This document shows, piece by piece, positions 39,871-48,310 of a stretch of DNA of 64,000 nt. A program made the position numbers and the translations under genes. The stretch's first letter is position 1, and the number at the start of each line of letters is the position of its first letter. The notes under the pieces are model-generated. The model was given only the letters and a program-made list of their open reading frames with translations. It had not been told where the DNA came from and searched no databases. This DNA is from Mycolicibacterium tusciae JS617 (GTDB lineage: Bacteria; Actinomycetota; Actinomycetes; Mycobacteriales; Mycobacteriaceae). The stretch is from positions 2,728,001 through 2,792,000 of the forward strand of contig NZ_KI912270.1 of the NCBI RefSeq assembly GCF_000243415.2, in the 5' to 3' direction.

Positions 39871-42800
39871 TCAGCGGAAGTCCCGGGACTTCGACGTCAC
39901 TCGCATGTCGAGCTTGCCCATGCGTTCGGCGACGACGGTGACCGCGCCGGTGGCGTTCTGCACCTGGCCGCGTATCAAGAGCGCCGACGCTGTCTGTGCC
40001 AGCTTGCGGTGCCGTGCCCAAACCCCGCGCGAACACAGGACGTTGACCATCCCGGTCTCGTCCTCGAGGTTGACGAACGTGACACCCTGCGCCGTCCCCG
40101 GCCGCTGGCGGTGTGTCACCGCCCCGGCCACCAGCACCCGGGTCCCGTCGGGCACCTCCAGCAGCTTGTTGGCCGGAACGACACCGAGTGCGTCGAGGTT
40201 CTCGCGCAGGAACTGGGTGGGATAGCTGTCGGACGAGACCCCTGTCGCCCACACGTCGGCGGCGGCCAGCTCGAGTTCGGTCATGCCGGGCAGCGAGGGG
40301 ATCTGCGATGACGACCCCACTCCGGGCAGCCGGTCAGGACGCTGGGTGGCGGCCGCGCCTGCGGCCCACAGGCCTTCGCGTCTGGTGATCCCGAAGCAAC
40401 CCAATGCACCCGCTGTGGCCAGCGCCTCGGTCTGCGGAACACTCAGCTGAATCCGCTGAGTCAGGTCCAAGAGAGAGGTGAACGGCCCGTTGGCGTTTCG
40501 TTCATCGACGATGCGTTCGGCCAATTCGTCACCGATGTGGCGGACGCTACCGAGGCCTAATCTGACCACGTTCCCTGCGTCTTCCAAGGTGGCGTGCGCA
40601 AGGCTGGCGTTGGCGTCCGGCCCGTGGACCTCGACCCCGTGCCTACGGGCGTCGGCCACCAGCGACTGCGGCGAGTAGAAACCCATCGGCTGTGCCCGCA
40701 GCAGCGCAGCGCAGAACGCCGCCGGATGGTGCAACTTGAACCACGACGAATAGAACACCAGTGAGGCGAAACTCAGCGAATGGCTTTCCGGGAAACCAAA
40801 ATTGGCGAATGCCTCCAGTTTCTCGTAGATCCGGTCAGCGACCTCTCCTGTGATGCCGTGTCGTGCCCGCATGCCGTCGTAGAACCTGCCCCGCAGCCGT
40901 CGCATCCGATCGGTCGAGCGTTTGGAACCCATCGCTCGGCGCAACTGGTCGGCCTCGGCGGCGGAGAAGCCCGCGCAGTCCACCGCAAGCTGCATGAGCT
41001 GTTCCTGAAACAGTGGCACGCCCAATGTTTTTCGCAGTGCGGCTTCCATCGACGGGTGTTCGTAGGTAACGCGCTCTTCCCCGTTGCGTCGTTTGATGTA
41101 GGGATGCACCGATCCGCCCTGGATCGGGCCCGGGCGGATCAGCGCCACCTCGACCACCAGGTCGTAGAACACCCGCGGCTTCAGCCGGGGCAGAGTGGCC
41201 ATCTGCGCACGGGACTCCACCTGGAACACCCCCACGGAGTCGGCACGCTGCAGCATCTCGTACACCGCGGCTTCGGACAGGTCCAGCTTGGCCAGGTCGA
41301 CGTCGAGGCCCTTGTGTTCGCGCACCAGGTCGATGCAGTAGTGCAGCGCCGAGAGCATGCCGAGGCCCAGCAGGTCGAACTTCACCAAACCGATTGCCGC
41401 ACAGTCGTCTTTATCCCACTGCAGCACGCTGCGGTTCTCCATCCGGGCCCACTCCACCGGACAGACATCGGCGATGGGGCGGTCGCAGATCACCATGCCG
41501 CCCGAATGGATACCCATGTGCCTGGGCAGATTGGAGATCTGCACGGCCAGGTCGATCACCGGTTCGGGAACATCCTCGACATGAGTCTCTTCGGTCAGGT
41601 TTCCCCACTGGCCGATCTGCTTGCTCCAGGCGTCTTGCTGGCCTTGGGAGAACCCCAGCGCGCGGGCCATATCGCGCACGGCGCTGCGACCTCGGTAGGT
41701 GATGACGTTGGCCACCTGGGCGGCGTAGTCTCGGCCGTAGCGGTTGTAGACGTACTGGATCACGTTCTCCCGCAGATCCGATTCGATGTCGATGTCGATG
41801 TCCGGAGGCCCGTCACGTGCCGGAGACAGGAACCGCTCGAACAACAGCTCGTTGGCGACGGGGTCGACGTTGGTGACGCCGAGGGCATAACAGACGGCCG
41901 AATTGGCCGCCGATCCTCTCCCCTGGGCCAGGATGTTGTTCTCTTTGCAGAATCGGGTGATGTCGTGGACGACCAGGAAATAGCCCGGAAATGTCAGCTG
42001 ATCAATAATTTTCAGCTCATGCTCGATCTGGGCATATGCCCGCTGGGCACGCTCGGGTGGCCCGTACCGGTTTCTGGCGCCCGCCATGACAAGGTGTCTG
42101 AGCCAGCTGTCTTCGGTATGACCGTCCGGGACGTCGAATGGCGGCAACTGCGGGGCGATCAGGGCCAGCCCGAACGCACACTGCTCGCCGAGGTCGGCGG
42201 CAGCTGTCACGACCTCGGGGACCGTTGCGAAAAGCCGAGCCATTTCCTCTCCGGATCGCAGGTGCGAACCCCCTAGTGGGGCAAGGTATCCGGCAGCCTC
42301 ATCCATTGAGCGCCGAGCCCGGATCGCCCCCATCGCCATGGCGAGCCTGCCGCGGGACGGCTCGGCGAAGTGCGCACCGGTGGTGGCGACAACGCCGAGA
42401 CCGAACCTGGACGCCAGTTCGACGAGTGCGGCATTGCGTTCGTCGTCGCAGGGATACCCGTGGTGGGTGAGTTCGATGCTGACCCGGTCACGACCGAACC
42501 GGTCCACCAGGTCGGCAAGCGCTTTGGTCGCCGCCTCCGGTCCGCCCTCGGAAAGTGCCTGGCGGACATGCCCTTTACGGCATCCGGTCAGAATGTGCCA
42601 GTGCCCGCCTGCCGCCTCGGTCAGTTCGTCGTAGTCGTAGCGCAGCTTGCCCTTCTCGCCACCCGCCAGATGCGCCTTGGCGAGCTCACGCGACAGTCGC
42701 CGGTATCCCTCCGGGCCGCGGGCGAGCACCAGCAGATGCGGCCCTGGCGGATCAGGGTCATCGGTCCGGTCGCCCCCGCCGAGCGACAGTTCGGCGCCGA

Positions 42801-43164
42801 ACACCGTCTGCACGTCGAGTTCCCTGGCGGCCTCGGCGAAGCGCACCACCCCGTAGAGACCGTCGTGATCGGTCAGCGCGATGGCGCGCAGATCGAGCCT
42901 GGCGGCCTCCTCGACGAGTTCCTCCGGTGTGCTGGCACCGTCGAGGAAGCTGTACGCCGAATGCGTATGCAATTCCGCATATGGCACCGACGAACCCGGC
43001 CGGTCGACGCCGAGCGGCTCATAGGATCCGCGCTTGCGCGACCAGGCCGGACTGTCCCCGCCGTCGCCCACCTGCTGATCGATGGGCCAGCCGGCACGGC
43101 GCGGTTTACCGTTGAGCACCCGCTCCATTTCCGTCCAGCTCGGCGGTCCGGTGTGCCAGCCCAT
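39871..43164 (-). CDS. dnaE2: error-prone DNA polymerase DnaE2
   Basis: This 1097-residue C-family polymerase catalyses damage-induced mutagenic translesion synthesis with ImuA' and ImuB. It starts with a PHP domain (ELHTHSAYSFLDGAS, from about residue 65) and has the polymerase aspartates in PDIDIDIESDLREN. It carries palm/fingers segments (AGRGSAANS-like QGRGSAANSAVCYALGVTNVDP, HMGIHSGGMVI) and a C-terminal OB-fold (GVTFVNLEDETGMVNVL). It lacks the C-terminal clamp-binding tail of DnaE1. ATG 43164 lies six nucleotides after a TAGACT element, suggesting a leaderless, LexA-controlled promoter. An ISL3-family element is inserted 26 bp upstream, inside the LexA box. Confidence 0.95.
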   Translation of the reverse strand: MGWHTGPPSWTEMERVLNGKPRRAGWPIDQQVGDGGDSPAWSRKRGSYEPLGVDRPGSSVPYAELHTHSAYSFLDGASTPEELVEEAARLDLRAIALTDHDGLYGVVRFAEAARELDVQTVFGAELSLGGGDRTDDPDPPGPHLLVLARGPEGYRRLSRELAKAHLAGGEKGKLRYDYDELTEAAGGHWHILTGCRKGHVRQALSEGGPEAATKALADLVDRFGRDRVSIELTHHGYPCDDERNAALVELASRFGLGVVATTGAHFAEPSRGRLAMAMGAIRARRSMDEAAGYLAPLGGSHLRSGEEMARLFATVPEVVTAAADLGEQCAFGLALIAPQLPPFDVPDGHTEDSWLRHLVMAGARNRYGPPERAQRAYAQIEHELKIIDQLTFPGYFLVVHDITRFCKENNILAQGRGSAANSAVCYALGVTNVDPVANELLFERFLSPARDGPPDIDIDIESDLRENVIQYVYNRYGRDYAAQVANVITYRGRSAVRDMARALGFSQGQQDAWSKQIGQWGNLTEETHVEDVPEPVIDLAVQISNLPRHMGIHSGGMVICDRPIADVCPVEWARMENRSVLQWDKDDCAAIGLVKFDLLGLGMLSALHYCIDLVREHKGLDVDLAKLDLSEAAVYEMLQRADSVGVFQVESRAQMATLPRLKPRVFYDLVVEVALIRPGPIQGGSVHPYIKRRNGEERVTYEHPSMEAALRKTLGVPLFQEQLMQLAVDCAGFSAAEADQLRRAMGSKRSTDRMRRLRGRFYDGMRARHGITGEVADRIYEKLEAFANFGFPESHSLSFASLVFYSSWFKLHHPAAFCAALLRAQPMGFYSPQSLVADARRHGVEVHGPDANASLAHATLEDAGNVVRLGLGSVRHIGDELAERIVDERNANGPFTSLLDLTQRIQLSVPQTEALATAGALGCFGITRREGLWAAGAAATQRPDRLPGVGSSSQIPSLPGMTELELAAADVWATGVSSDSYPTQFLRENLDALGVVPANKLLEVPDGTRVLVAGAVTHRQRPGTAQGVTFVNLEDETGMVNVLCSRGVWARHRKLAQTASALLIRGQVQNATGAVTVVAERMGKLDMRVTSKSRDFR

Positions 43165-43170
43165 GCCCGC

Positions 43171-43176
43171 AGTCTA
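43171..43176 (-). promoter_or_regulatory. dnaE2: probable -10 element of dnaE2
   Basis: On the minus strand TAGACT is followed by GCGGGC and the ATG of dnaE2, consistent with a leaderless transcript starting at or next to the ATG. The LexA box occupies the adjacent spacer. With a 17-bp spacer the -35 position would be 43194-43199, which is now insertion-sequence DNA (TGAGGA). Confidence 0.5.
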
Positions 43177-43192
43177 TCGAACATATGTGCGG
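43177..43192 (-). promoter_or_regulatory. dnaE2: LexA (SOS) box of dnaE2, disrupted at one edge by an IS
   Basis: The plus strand reads TCGAACATATGTGCGG, against the mycobacterial consensus TCGAAC-N4-GTTCGA. The last two bases belong to the left end of the insertion sequence. Joining the two IS flanks restores TCGAACATATGTGCGA, one mismatch from consensus. The left half-site is perfect. LexA binding may therefore be only weakened. Confidence 0.75.
43181..43190. repeat. left 10-bp target-site duplication of the ISL3 element
   Basis: ACATATGTGC directly precedes the left terminus GGCTCC and is repeated exactly at 44585-44594 after the right terminus GCGCC. The repeat lies within the LexA box of dnaE2. 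Confidence 0.85.
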
Positions 43193-44584
43193 CTCCTCAC
43201 CTTGTTGTGGGCAGTTTTGGGCTGATTCCGCCGAGCATGAGGTAGATCATCGAGGTGAGGGATTCGGCGGAGTGGTGGCCGTAGCCGCGGGCGTTGATGA
43301 GTCGGATCTTGGCGTTGATGCCTTCGATGAGTGCGTTGGTGATGCCGAGTTTGATGGTGTTGATGATGCCGTCGAAGTGCTGCTCGAGGCGGCGGGCGAG
43401 GAGTTGGAATGGCCGGACTCCACTGTCGCGGGCACGTCGAATCCAGCGGCGGAGCTGTCGTGGGGATCGGCCGGGTTGAGCGGTGCGAAAGAGCTCGCGC
43501 AGTTGTTCTTTGAGCCGCCATGCGGTGCCGATGTCGCGGTTCTGGGTGGTGATCGTCGCGACCAGCTGGTGGCGTGCGGGGTTGAGGCGTTCAGCGCCAG
43601 TGCGCAGTGCCGTGCGTGCTCGTCGCCATTGCCCGGAGGACATGTCGAAGTCGGCGCGGTTGGTGGCCATTGCTGCGGAGAACACCTCATCGAGTGCCCG
43701 GTTGGTCCACTGCATGACGTGAAAGGTGTCGTAGCAGATGGCTGCGTCGGGCAGTGCGGTTTCGGTGGCGGCGCGGAACGCGGTCGATCCGTCCATCGAG
43801 ACGGCATCGACGTCGCCGCGTTGTTCGGGTGTGAGCGTGTTGTAAAAGGCGGCAAGGGAATCCACGCCTCTGCCGGGTCGCACGTCGATCACCGTGGCGG
43901 TGGCGTGATCGCCGATGATGGTCAGATATTTGTGGGGGTGGCGATAGCAGATCTCGTCGACGCCGATCCGGTAGATCTGGTCGAGGCGGCGCTGGTCGAG
44001 CAGTTCGTCGACGGTGCGGTTGATGATCGCGGTCACCGTTTCCCAGGCGCAGCGCAGTAAGGTCGCCACCGTGGTGCGGTCGGTGCGGGCGGCCAGCCAC
44101 AGCACGGTGTCCTCGAAGTCGCGGGTGTGGCGTGCCCCGGGGCGAGCCCAGGGCACGTGTTCGGTGCGGACCCCGCAGTCGGGGCAATTCAGCCGGCGAA
44201 TCTCGTAGACCAGCCACAAACGATGCGCGGCTAAGTCGATATGTCGCCAGCGGCGCCGACGCCGGTCGTAGGCCCCCTTGACGCGTTTGCCGCAGGGGCA
44301 CTGCAATCTACGGGCTGTGACGCGGACGGTGAGCTCGACGTCTCGGTCACCGATCACGACATCGGTGACACTGGTTCCAGGAATCTGCAGCAGACGGTTA
44401 AATGCAGTACTGACGCGCACGCGGATCGATCCTCGAGGTTGCGGTTGGTGTGGTAACCCCGAAATCTAGAGGCCCACCGCGTGCGCGTCCCTCACCTCTT
44501 CACGGACACGCCGAACACCGCACTCTCACACCAGAAACTACCGTTGAACAGCAGAAAGGCACCCACGAAAACCCGTGGAGCGCC
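43191..44584 (-). mobile_element. ISL3-family insertion sequence, complete
   Basis: The 1394-bp element is bounded by imperfect inverted repeats. The left end starts GGCTCCTCAC and the reverse complement of the right end starts GGCGCTCCAC (7 of the first 10 match); ISL3 elements typically start GGCTC. It carries one full-length transposase with an intact catalytic triad. A perfect 10-bp direct repeat (ACATATGTGC) flanks it, showing a simple transposition that left both ends undamaged. It sits between dnaE2 and the ROK regulator, ending only 18 bp from the ROK stop codon. Confidence 0.9.
43197..44420 (-). CDS. ISL3-family transposase
   Basis: This 407-residue DDE transposase has an N-terminal zinc-binding region (CPCGKR at 41-46 and CPDCG at 79-83) and a helix-turn-helix (TVATLLRCAWETVTAIINR). 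The candidate catalytic triad is Asp155 (IGVDEICY), Asp210 (VSMDGS) and Glu366 (NALIEGINAKIRLINARGYG). The length is normal and no frameshift is seen, so the element is probably functional. It starts with GTG and is transcribed toward dnaE2. Its stop codon lies 33 bp from the dnaE2 start, so transcripts could run into dnaE2. Confidence 0.95.
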   Translation of the reverse strand: MRVSTAFNRLLQIPGTSVTDVVIGDRDVELTVRVTARRLQCPCGKRVKGAYDRRRRRWRHIDLAAHRLWLVYEIRRLNCPDCGVRTEHVPWARPGARHTRDFEDTVLWLAARTDRTTVATLLRCAWETVTAIINRTVDELLDQRRLDQIYRIGVDEICYRHPHKYLTIIGDHATATVIDVRPGRGVDSLAAFYNTLTPEQRGDVDAVSMDGSTAFRAATETALPDAAICYDTFHVMQWTNRALDEVFSAAMATNRADFDMSSGQWRRARTALRTGAERLNPARHQLVATITTQNRDIGTAWRLKEQLRELFRTAQPGRSPRQLRRWIRRARDSGVRPFQLLARRLEQHFDGIINTIKLGITNALIEGINAKIRLINARGYGHHSAESLTSMIYLMLGGISPKLPTTR

Positions 44585-44594
44585 ACATATGTGC
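44585..44594. repeat. right 10-bp target-site duplication of the ISL3 element
   Basis: ACATATGTGC follows the right terminus and continues as GACTCG. This preserves the distal half of the original dnaE2 operator, eight bases before the ROK stop codon. Confidence 0.85.
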
Positions 44595-44601
44595 GACTCG
44601 C

Positions 44602-45777
44602 TCAGAACCTCCCGGGATCGGCGAGCACGGGCGCGAATGCCAACTCGGCCGCGCCGATCACCAACGTATCGGCGCCCAGCGTTGCGGGTACCACGCGAAC
44701 CAGGTCCCGTGGCGCCCCCATGGAGCGCCGCGCCAATTCGGCGCGCAGCACCGCCGCGGCGCAGGCGGGAAAGACCCGCAGAAATCCGCCGAGCACGATC
44801 AGCCGTGGATTCAACATGTTGACGGCGTTGCCGAGGGCGATGGCCAAGGCGCGGGTCTGCCGATCGAGCACATCGCTCTCCGCGGAGCTGGGGCAGGGCT
44901 GCGCGCCGCCGGGTGCGCTGTCGAGCTCAGCGAGCAGGCGGGCCAACGGCGCCTGGGTCACCTCGGTCTCCAGGCAGCCGACACTGCCGCAATGGCAGAT
45001 TTCGCGACCACCGACGTAGGTGTGGCCCAGTTCGCCCGCATAGCCGGCGACGCCCTCGAGCAGGCCGCCGGCCACCACGAAGCCGGCCCCGATACCGCTG
45101 GGCCCGCCGTTGACATAGATCAAATGATCGGCATTGGGATGGTTGCCGAACAGGTGCTCGGCAATCGCACCGACGTTGGCATCGTTGGCCGCGTACACCG
45201 GCAATTTCATTGCTGCGCTGAGCATCTGCCCGATCTCGACGTCATGCCAGTCCAGGTTGGGCGCCAGTTGCACCGCCGATTCGGGACCATGCACCAGCCC
45301 GGGTACCGCCACACCGACCGCTGTCAGCACCTGGCCCTCGCGCAGGTCGCGGCGGATCCGGCCGACCGCCTCGGTGGCGATGGCCACGGTGTCCGCCGGG
45401 GTCGGAACCCGCTCGGTCGGGCAGCGCACCATGTCCAGCACCGCACCTCCCATCGCCACGACTCCGACGGTGACGGCGTCGACCTCGGGGGTAACCGCGA
45501 CCGCGAGCACCCGATCACCCGGGCGCACGATGGGACTGGGCCGCCCGACCTGCGACACCGACGGCGCCGGGGCCTCGTCGACCAGGCCCCGCGCCACCAA
45601 CTCCTCGACGAGATCCTTGGTCGTCGATCGCGACAGCCCGGTGTAGCGGGTCAACTCGGCGCGGCTGAGCGCCCGGTGATGGTGCACCAGCGTGAGGACG
45701 CTGGACAGGTTGCGTCGCCGAACGTCATCGGTGCTGGTTCCCACCCGAACAGCCCGATGATCGTCCGAGCCGTTCAT
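44602..45777 (-). CDS. ROK-family transcriptional repressor (XylR/NagC type)
   Basis: This 391-residue protein has an N-terminal winged helix-turn-helix ([30 protein letters not shown]) joined to a ROK sugar-kinase-like domain. The latter has the effector-binding motif [25 protein letters not shown] and the zinc motif [10 protein letters not shown]. It is divergent from xylA and the sugar ABC genes and is expected to repress them until xylose binds. ATG 45777 follows a G-rich stretch; the frame stays open upstream into the xylA promoter and that extension is rejected. The element at 43191-44584 ends 18 bp after its stop. Confidence 0.9.
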   Translation of the reverse strand: MNGSDDHRAVRVGTSTDDVRRRNLSSVLTLVHHHRALSRAELTRYTGLSRSTTKDLVEELVARGLVDEAPAPSVSQVGRPSPIVRPGDRVLAVAVTPEVDAVTVGVVAMGGAVLDMVRCPTERVPTPADTVAIATEAVGRIRRDLREGQVLTAVGVAVPGLVHGPESAVQLAPNLDWHDVEIGQMLSAAMKLPVYAANDANVGAIAEHLFGNHPNADHLIYVNGGPSGIGAGFVVAGGLLEGVAGYAGELGHTYVGGREICHCGSVGCLETEVTQAPLARLLAELDSAPGGAQPCPSSAESDVLDRQTRALAIALGNAVNMLNPRLIVLGGFLRVFPACAAAVLRAELARRSMGAPRDLVRVVPATLGADTLVIGAAELAFAPVLADPGRF

Positions 45778-45815
45778 CGACACACCCCCACTTTCGGTCC
45801 CCCCCACATCCGGCC

Positions 45816-45844
45816 TTGACAGTGTCACAGGACACATTTTATGT
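45816..45844 (+). promoter_or_regulatory. xylA: xylA promoter with overlapping palindrome
   Basis: A consensus -35 TTGACA (45816-45821) and a -10-like TTATGT (45839-45844) are separated by exactly 17 bp. The spacer contains the perfect inverted repeat GTGTC-ACAG-GACAC (45822-45835). A repressor bound here would block RNA polymerase directly. The divergent ROK regulator is the obvious candidate. Confidence 0.65.
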
Positions 45845-45858
45845 TCGCACAGAGAACA
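45842..45858 (+). promoter_or_regulatory. second palindromic operator candidate
   Basis: TGTTC-N7-GAACA forms an inverted repeat immediately downstream of the first palindrome and overlaps the -10 element. It is extended by A/T-rich arms (ATTTTA and AAAAT). The two palindromes differ in sequence, so two proteins or two binding modes are possible. Confidence 0.55.
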
Positions 45859-45923
45859 AAATACAAGTTTTATCGCAGCTTTGGCCCGCACTGACAGGTG
45901 CCACGATTCCCGAGGAGCACCAA

Positions 45924-47147
45924 ATGACCGTCCTGGAGTCCCACGCCCCGGCATCGGAACGTCTGATACCGAGCCGTTCCGACAAATTCTCGTTCGGACT
46001 GTGGACCATCGGTTGGCCGGGCATCGACCCGTTCGGCGTCGCCACCCGGCCCGCGGTCGACGTCGTCGAGGCCGTGGAGCGGCTGGCCGCGCTGGGGGCG
46101 TACGGACTGACGTTGCACGACGACGACCTGTTCGCGTTCGGCAGCTCCGACTCCGAGCGCCAGCGGATGATCGACCGATTGACCTCCGCATTGAGCGCCT
46201 CGGGTCTGGTCGTGCCGATGGTCACGACAAATCTGTTCACCCAGCCGGTGTTCAAGGACGGCGGCTTCACCAGTAACGACCGCGGCGTGCGCCGCTTCGC
46301 CCTGCGCAAAGTCCTGCGCAACATCGATCTGGCCGCCGAACTCGGTGCCGAGACCTTCGTGATGTGGGGCGGGAGGGAAGGTAGCGAATACGACTCGGCC
46401 AAGGACGTCCAGGCTGCCCTGGAACGCTATCGCGAGGCTCTGGACATGTTGTGCGAGTACGTGATCGACCAGGGCACCGGACTTCGGTTCGCAATCGAGC
46501 CCAAGCCCAACGAGCCGCGCGGCGACATCCTGCTACCCACGGTGGGGCACGCACTGGCGTTCATCGAGACACTCGCGCACCCGGAGATGGTCGGCGTCAA
46601 TCCCGAGACGGGCCACGAGCAGATGGCGGGGCTGAACTTCGTGCACGGCATCAGCCAAGCTCTCTACAGCGGCAAGCTCTTCCACATCGACCTCAACGGC
46701 CAACGCGGCATCAAGTTCGACCAAGATCTGGTGTTCGGCCACGGTGATCTGGCCAACGCCTTTGCGTTGGTTGACCTGCTCGAGCACGGCGGTCCCGACG
46801 GTGGCCCGGCCTATGACGGACCGCGGCATTTCGACTACAAGCCCAGCCGCACGGAAGACGCCGACGGGGTTTGGGCGTCGGCCGCGGCCAACATGCGGAT
46901 GTACCTGTTGCTGCGCCAGCGCGCCGCGGCGTTCCGCGCCGACCCGGCCGTGCGTGAGGCGATGGCGGCGGCCAAGGTGTCCGAATTGCGCGAATCCACC
47001 TTGGCGGCCGGCGAGACCTATGTCGATCTACTGGCAGACCCGACCGCCTACGAAGAGTTCGACACCGGCGCGTACTTCGGTGGAAAGGGTTGCGGCTTCG
47101 TGGCTCTCAACCAGCTGGCGATCGAGCACCTGATGGGCGCGAGGTGA
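45924..47147 (+). CDS. xylA: xylose isomerase
   Basis: This 407-residue TIM-barrel enzyme converts D-xylose to D-xylulose. Metal and substrate residues are seen in LTLHDDDL (His/Asp), [12 protein letters not shown] (bridging Glu), NPETGHEQM (Glu/His) and [15 protein letters not shown] (Asp cluster). The ATG at 45924 follows CGAGGAGC; the upstream frame from 45816 covers the promoter and is rejected. It is the first gene of the operon divergent from the ROK repressor. No xylulokinase gene is found nearby. Confidence 0.94.
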   Translation: MTVLESHAPASERLIPSRSDKFSFGLWTIGWPGIDPFGVATRPAVDVVEAVERLAALGAYGLTLHDDDLFAFGSSDSERQRMIDRLTSALSASGLVVPMVTTNLFTQPVFKDGGFTSNDRGVRRFALRKVLRNIDLAAELGAETFVMWGGREGSEYDSAKDVQAALERYREALDMLCEYVIDQGTGLRFAIEPKPNEPRGDILLPTVGHALAFIETLAHPEMVGVNPETGHEQMAGLNFVHGISQALYSGKLFHIDLNGQRGIKFDQDLVFGHGDLANAFALVDLLEHGGPDGGPAYDGPRHFDYKPSRTEDADGVWASAAANMRMYLLLRQRAAAFRADPAVREAMAAAKVSELRESTLAAGETYVDLLADPTAYEEFDTGAYFGGKGCGFVALNQLAIEHLMGAR

Positions 47148-47218
47148 GGACCGCGCGACCCGAGACGGGCAATCCCATGTCAGACAACAAAATCCACCAC
47201 TCCATCGGAGGAATCTTC

Positions 47219-48304
47219 GTGAAGCGAACCAGCAGCCTGCTCGCCGCAGCAGTCATCGGGGTCGGCCTGACGCTGACGGCGTGCGGATCGGACTCGGGCT
47301 CAGGCTCAGGCTCAGGCTCAGAGTCCACAGCGGCAACGGGCAAGGTCGGCGTCATCCTGCCGGACACCAAGTCGTCTGTCCGCTGGGAGACCAAGGACCG
47401 TCCCGCGCTCGAGGCCGCGTTCAAGAGCGCCGGAGTCGACTACACGATTCAGAACGCCGAAGGATCTGCCGACACGATGGCCACCATTGCCGACGGGATG
47501 ATCGCCGATGGCGTCACCGTACTGGCGATCGTCAACCTCGACTCGGACAGCGGTGCCTCGATTCAGGAGAAGGCGGCCACCCAAGGCGTCAAGACCATCG
47601 ACTATGACCGCCTCACCCTGGGTGGTTCCGCCGACGTCTACGTCTCGTTCGATAACACCAAAGTCGGTGAACTCCAGGGCCAGGGGCTCGTCGACTGCCT
47701 CGGTGGCAAGCCGGCAAATGTCGTGTTCCTCAACGGCTCTCCCACCGACAACAACGCGACACTGTTCAGCGAGGGCGCTCATTCGGTGATCGACGCGACA
47801 CCGACGATCACCAACGTCGGCGAACAGGCGGTGCCGGACTGGGACAACGACAAAGCGGTCACCATCTTCGAGCAGCTCTACACCGCCGCCGACGGACGTG
47901 TCGATGGGGTGTACGCGGCCAACGACGGTTTGGCCGGGTCGGTCATCTCGATCCTGGAGAAGAACAAGCGCGCCGGCCAGGTGCCCGTCACCGGTCAGGA
48001 CGCGACCGTCGAAGGCCTGCAGAACATCCTCGCCGGAACCCAGTGCATGACCGTCTACAAGTCGGCCACCGAAGAGGCCAATGCGCTGGCCGAAGTGGCG
48101 ATCGCACTCTCCAAGGGTGAGGAGCCCAAGACCAGCAGCACCTCGCGCGACGACACGGGCGGCCGCGACGTTCCGTCGGTGCTCCTGACGCCGAAGTCGA
48201 TCACCAAGGACACGGTGGGCGTCGTCTTCGACGACGGCGGACAGTCCAAGGACGACGTGTGCACCGGGCAGTTCGCGCCCATGTGCGCGGCCGCGGGAGT
48301 CTGA
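47219..48304 (+). CDS. xylF: sugar ABC transporter substrate-binding lipoprotein (XylF-like)
   Basis: This 361-residue periplasmic-binding-protein-fold lipoprotein has a signal peptide ending in the lipobox LTAC, with Cys at residue 22. A Gly-Ser linker built from a 6-bp repeat follows, then a type I sugar-binding domain (VGVILPDTKSSVRWETKDRPAL, IVNLDSDSGASIQEKA, GVYAANDGLAGSVI). GTG 47219 is preferred because GGAGGA precedes it and the signal peptide starts there; ATG 47177 would add 14 polar residues before the signal. It should deliver xylose to the ABC transporter encoded next. Confidence 0.9.
   Translation: MKRTSSLLAAAVIGVGLTLTACGSDSGSGSGSGSESTAATGKVGVILPDTKSSVRWETKDRPALEAAFKSAGVDYTIQNAEGSADTMATIADGMIADGVTVLAIVNLDSDSGASIQEKAATQGVKTIDYDRLTLGGSADVYVSFDNTKVGELQGQGLVDCLGGKPANVVFLNGSPTDNNATLFSEGAHSVIDATPTITNVGEQAVPDWDNDKAVTIFEQLYTAADGRVDGVYAANDGLAGSVISILEKNKRAGQVPVTGQDATVEGLQNILAGTQCMTVYKSATEEANALAEVAIALSKGEEPKTSSTSRDDTGGRDVPSVLLTPKSITKDTVGVVFDDGGQSKDDVCTGQFAPMCAAAGV
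47297..47320. repeat. 6-bp simple repeat in the xylF linker
   Basis: GGCTCA is repeated four times and encodes the Gly-Ser linker just behind the lipobox cysteine. The unit is in frame, so slippage would only change linker length. Confidence 0.85.
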
Positions 48305-48310
48305 GCGCCG

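Noticed and set aside
40780..42276. 498-codon open frame on the plus strand opposite dnaE2
   Set aside because: It lies wholly within dnaE2, which has all its catalytic motifs; the plus-strand translation matches no family and looks like complement-strand composition bias.
44575..45819. 414-codon open frame opposite the ROK regulator
   Set aside because: The ROK gene on the minus strand has helix-turn-helix and ROK motifs; the opposite frame has none and would run into the IS edge.
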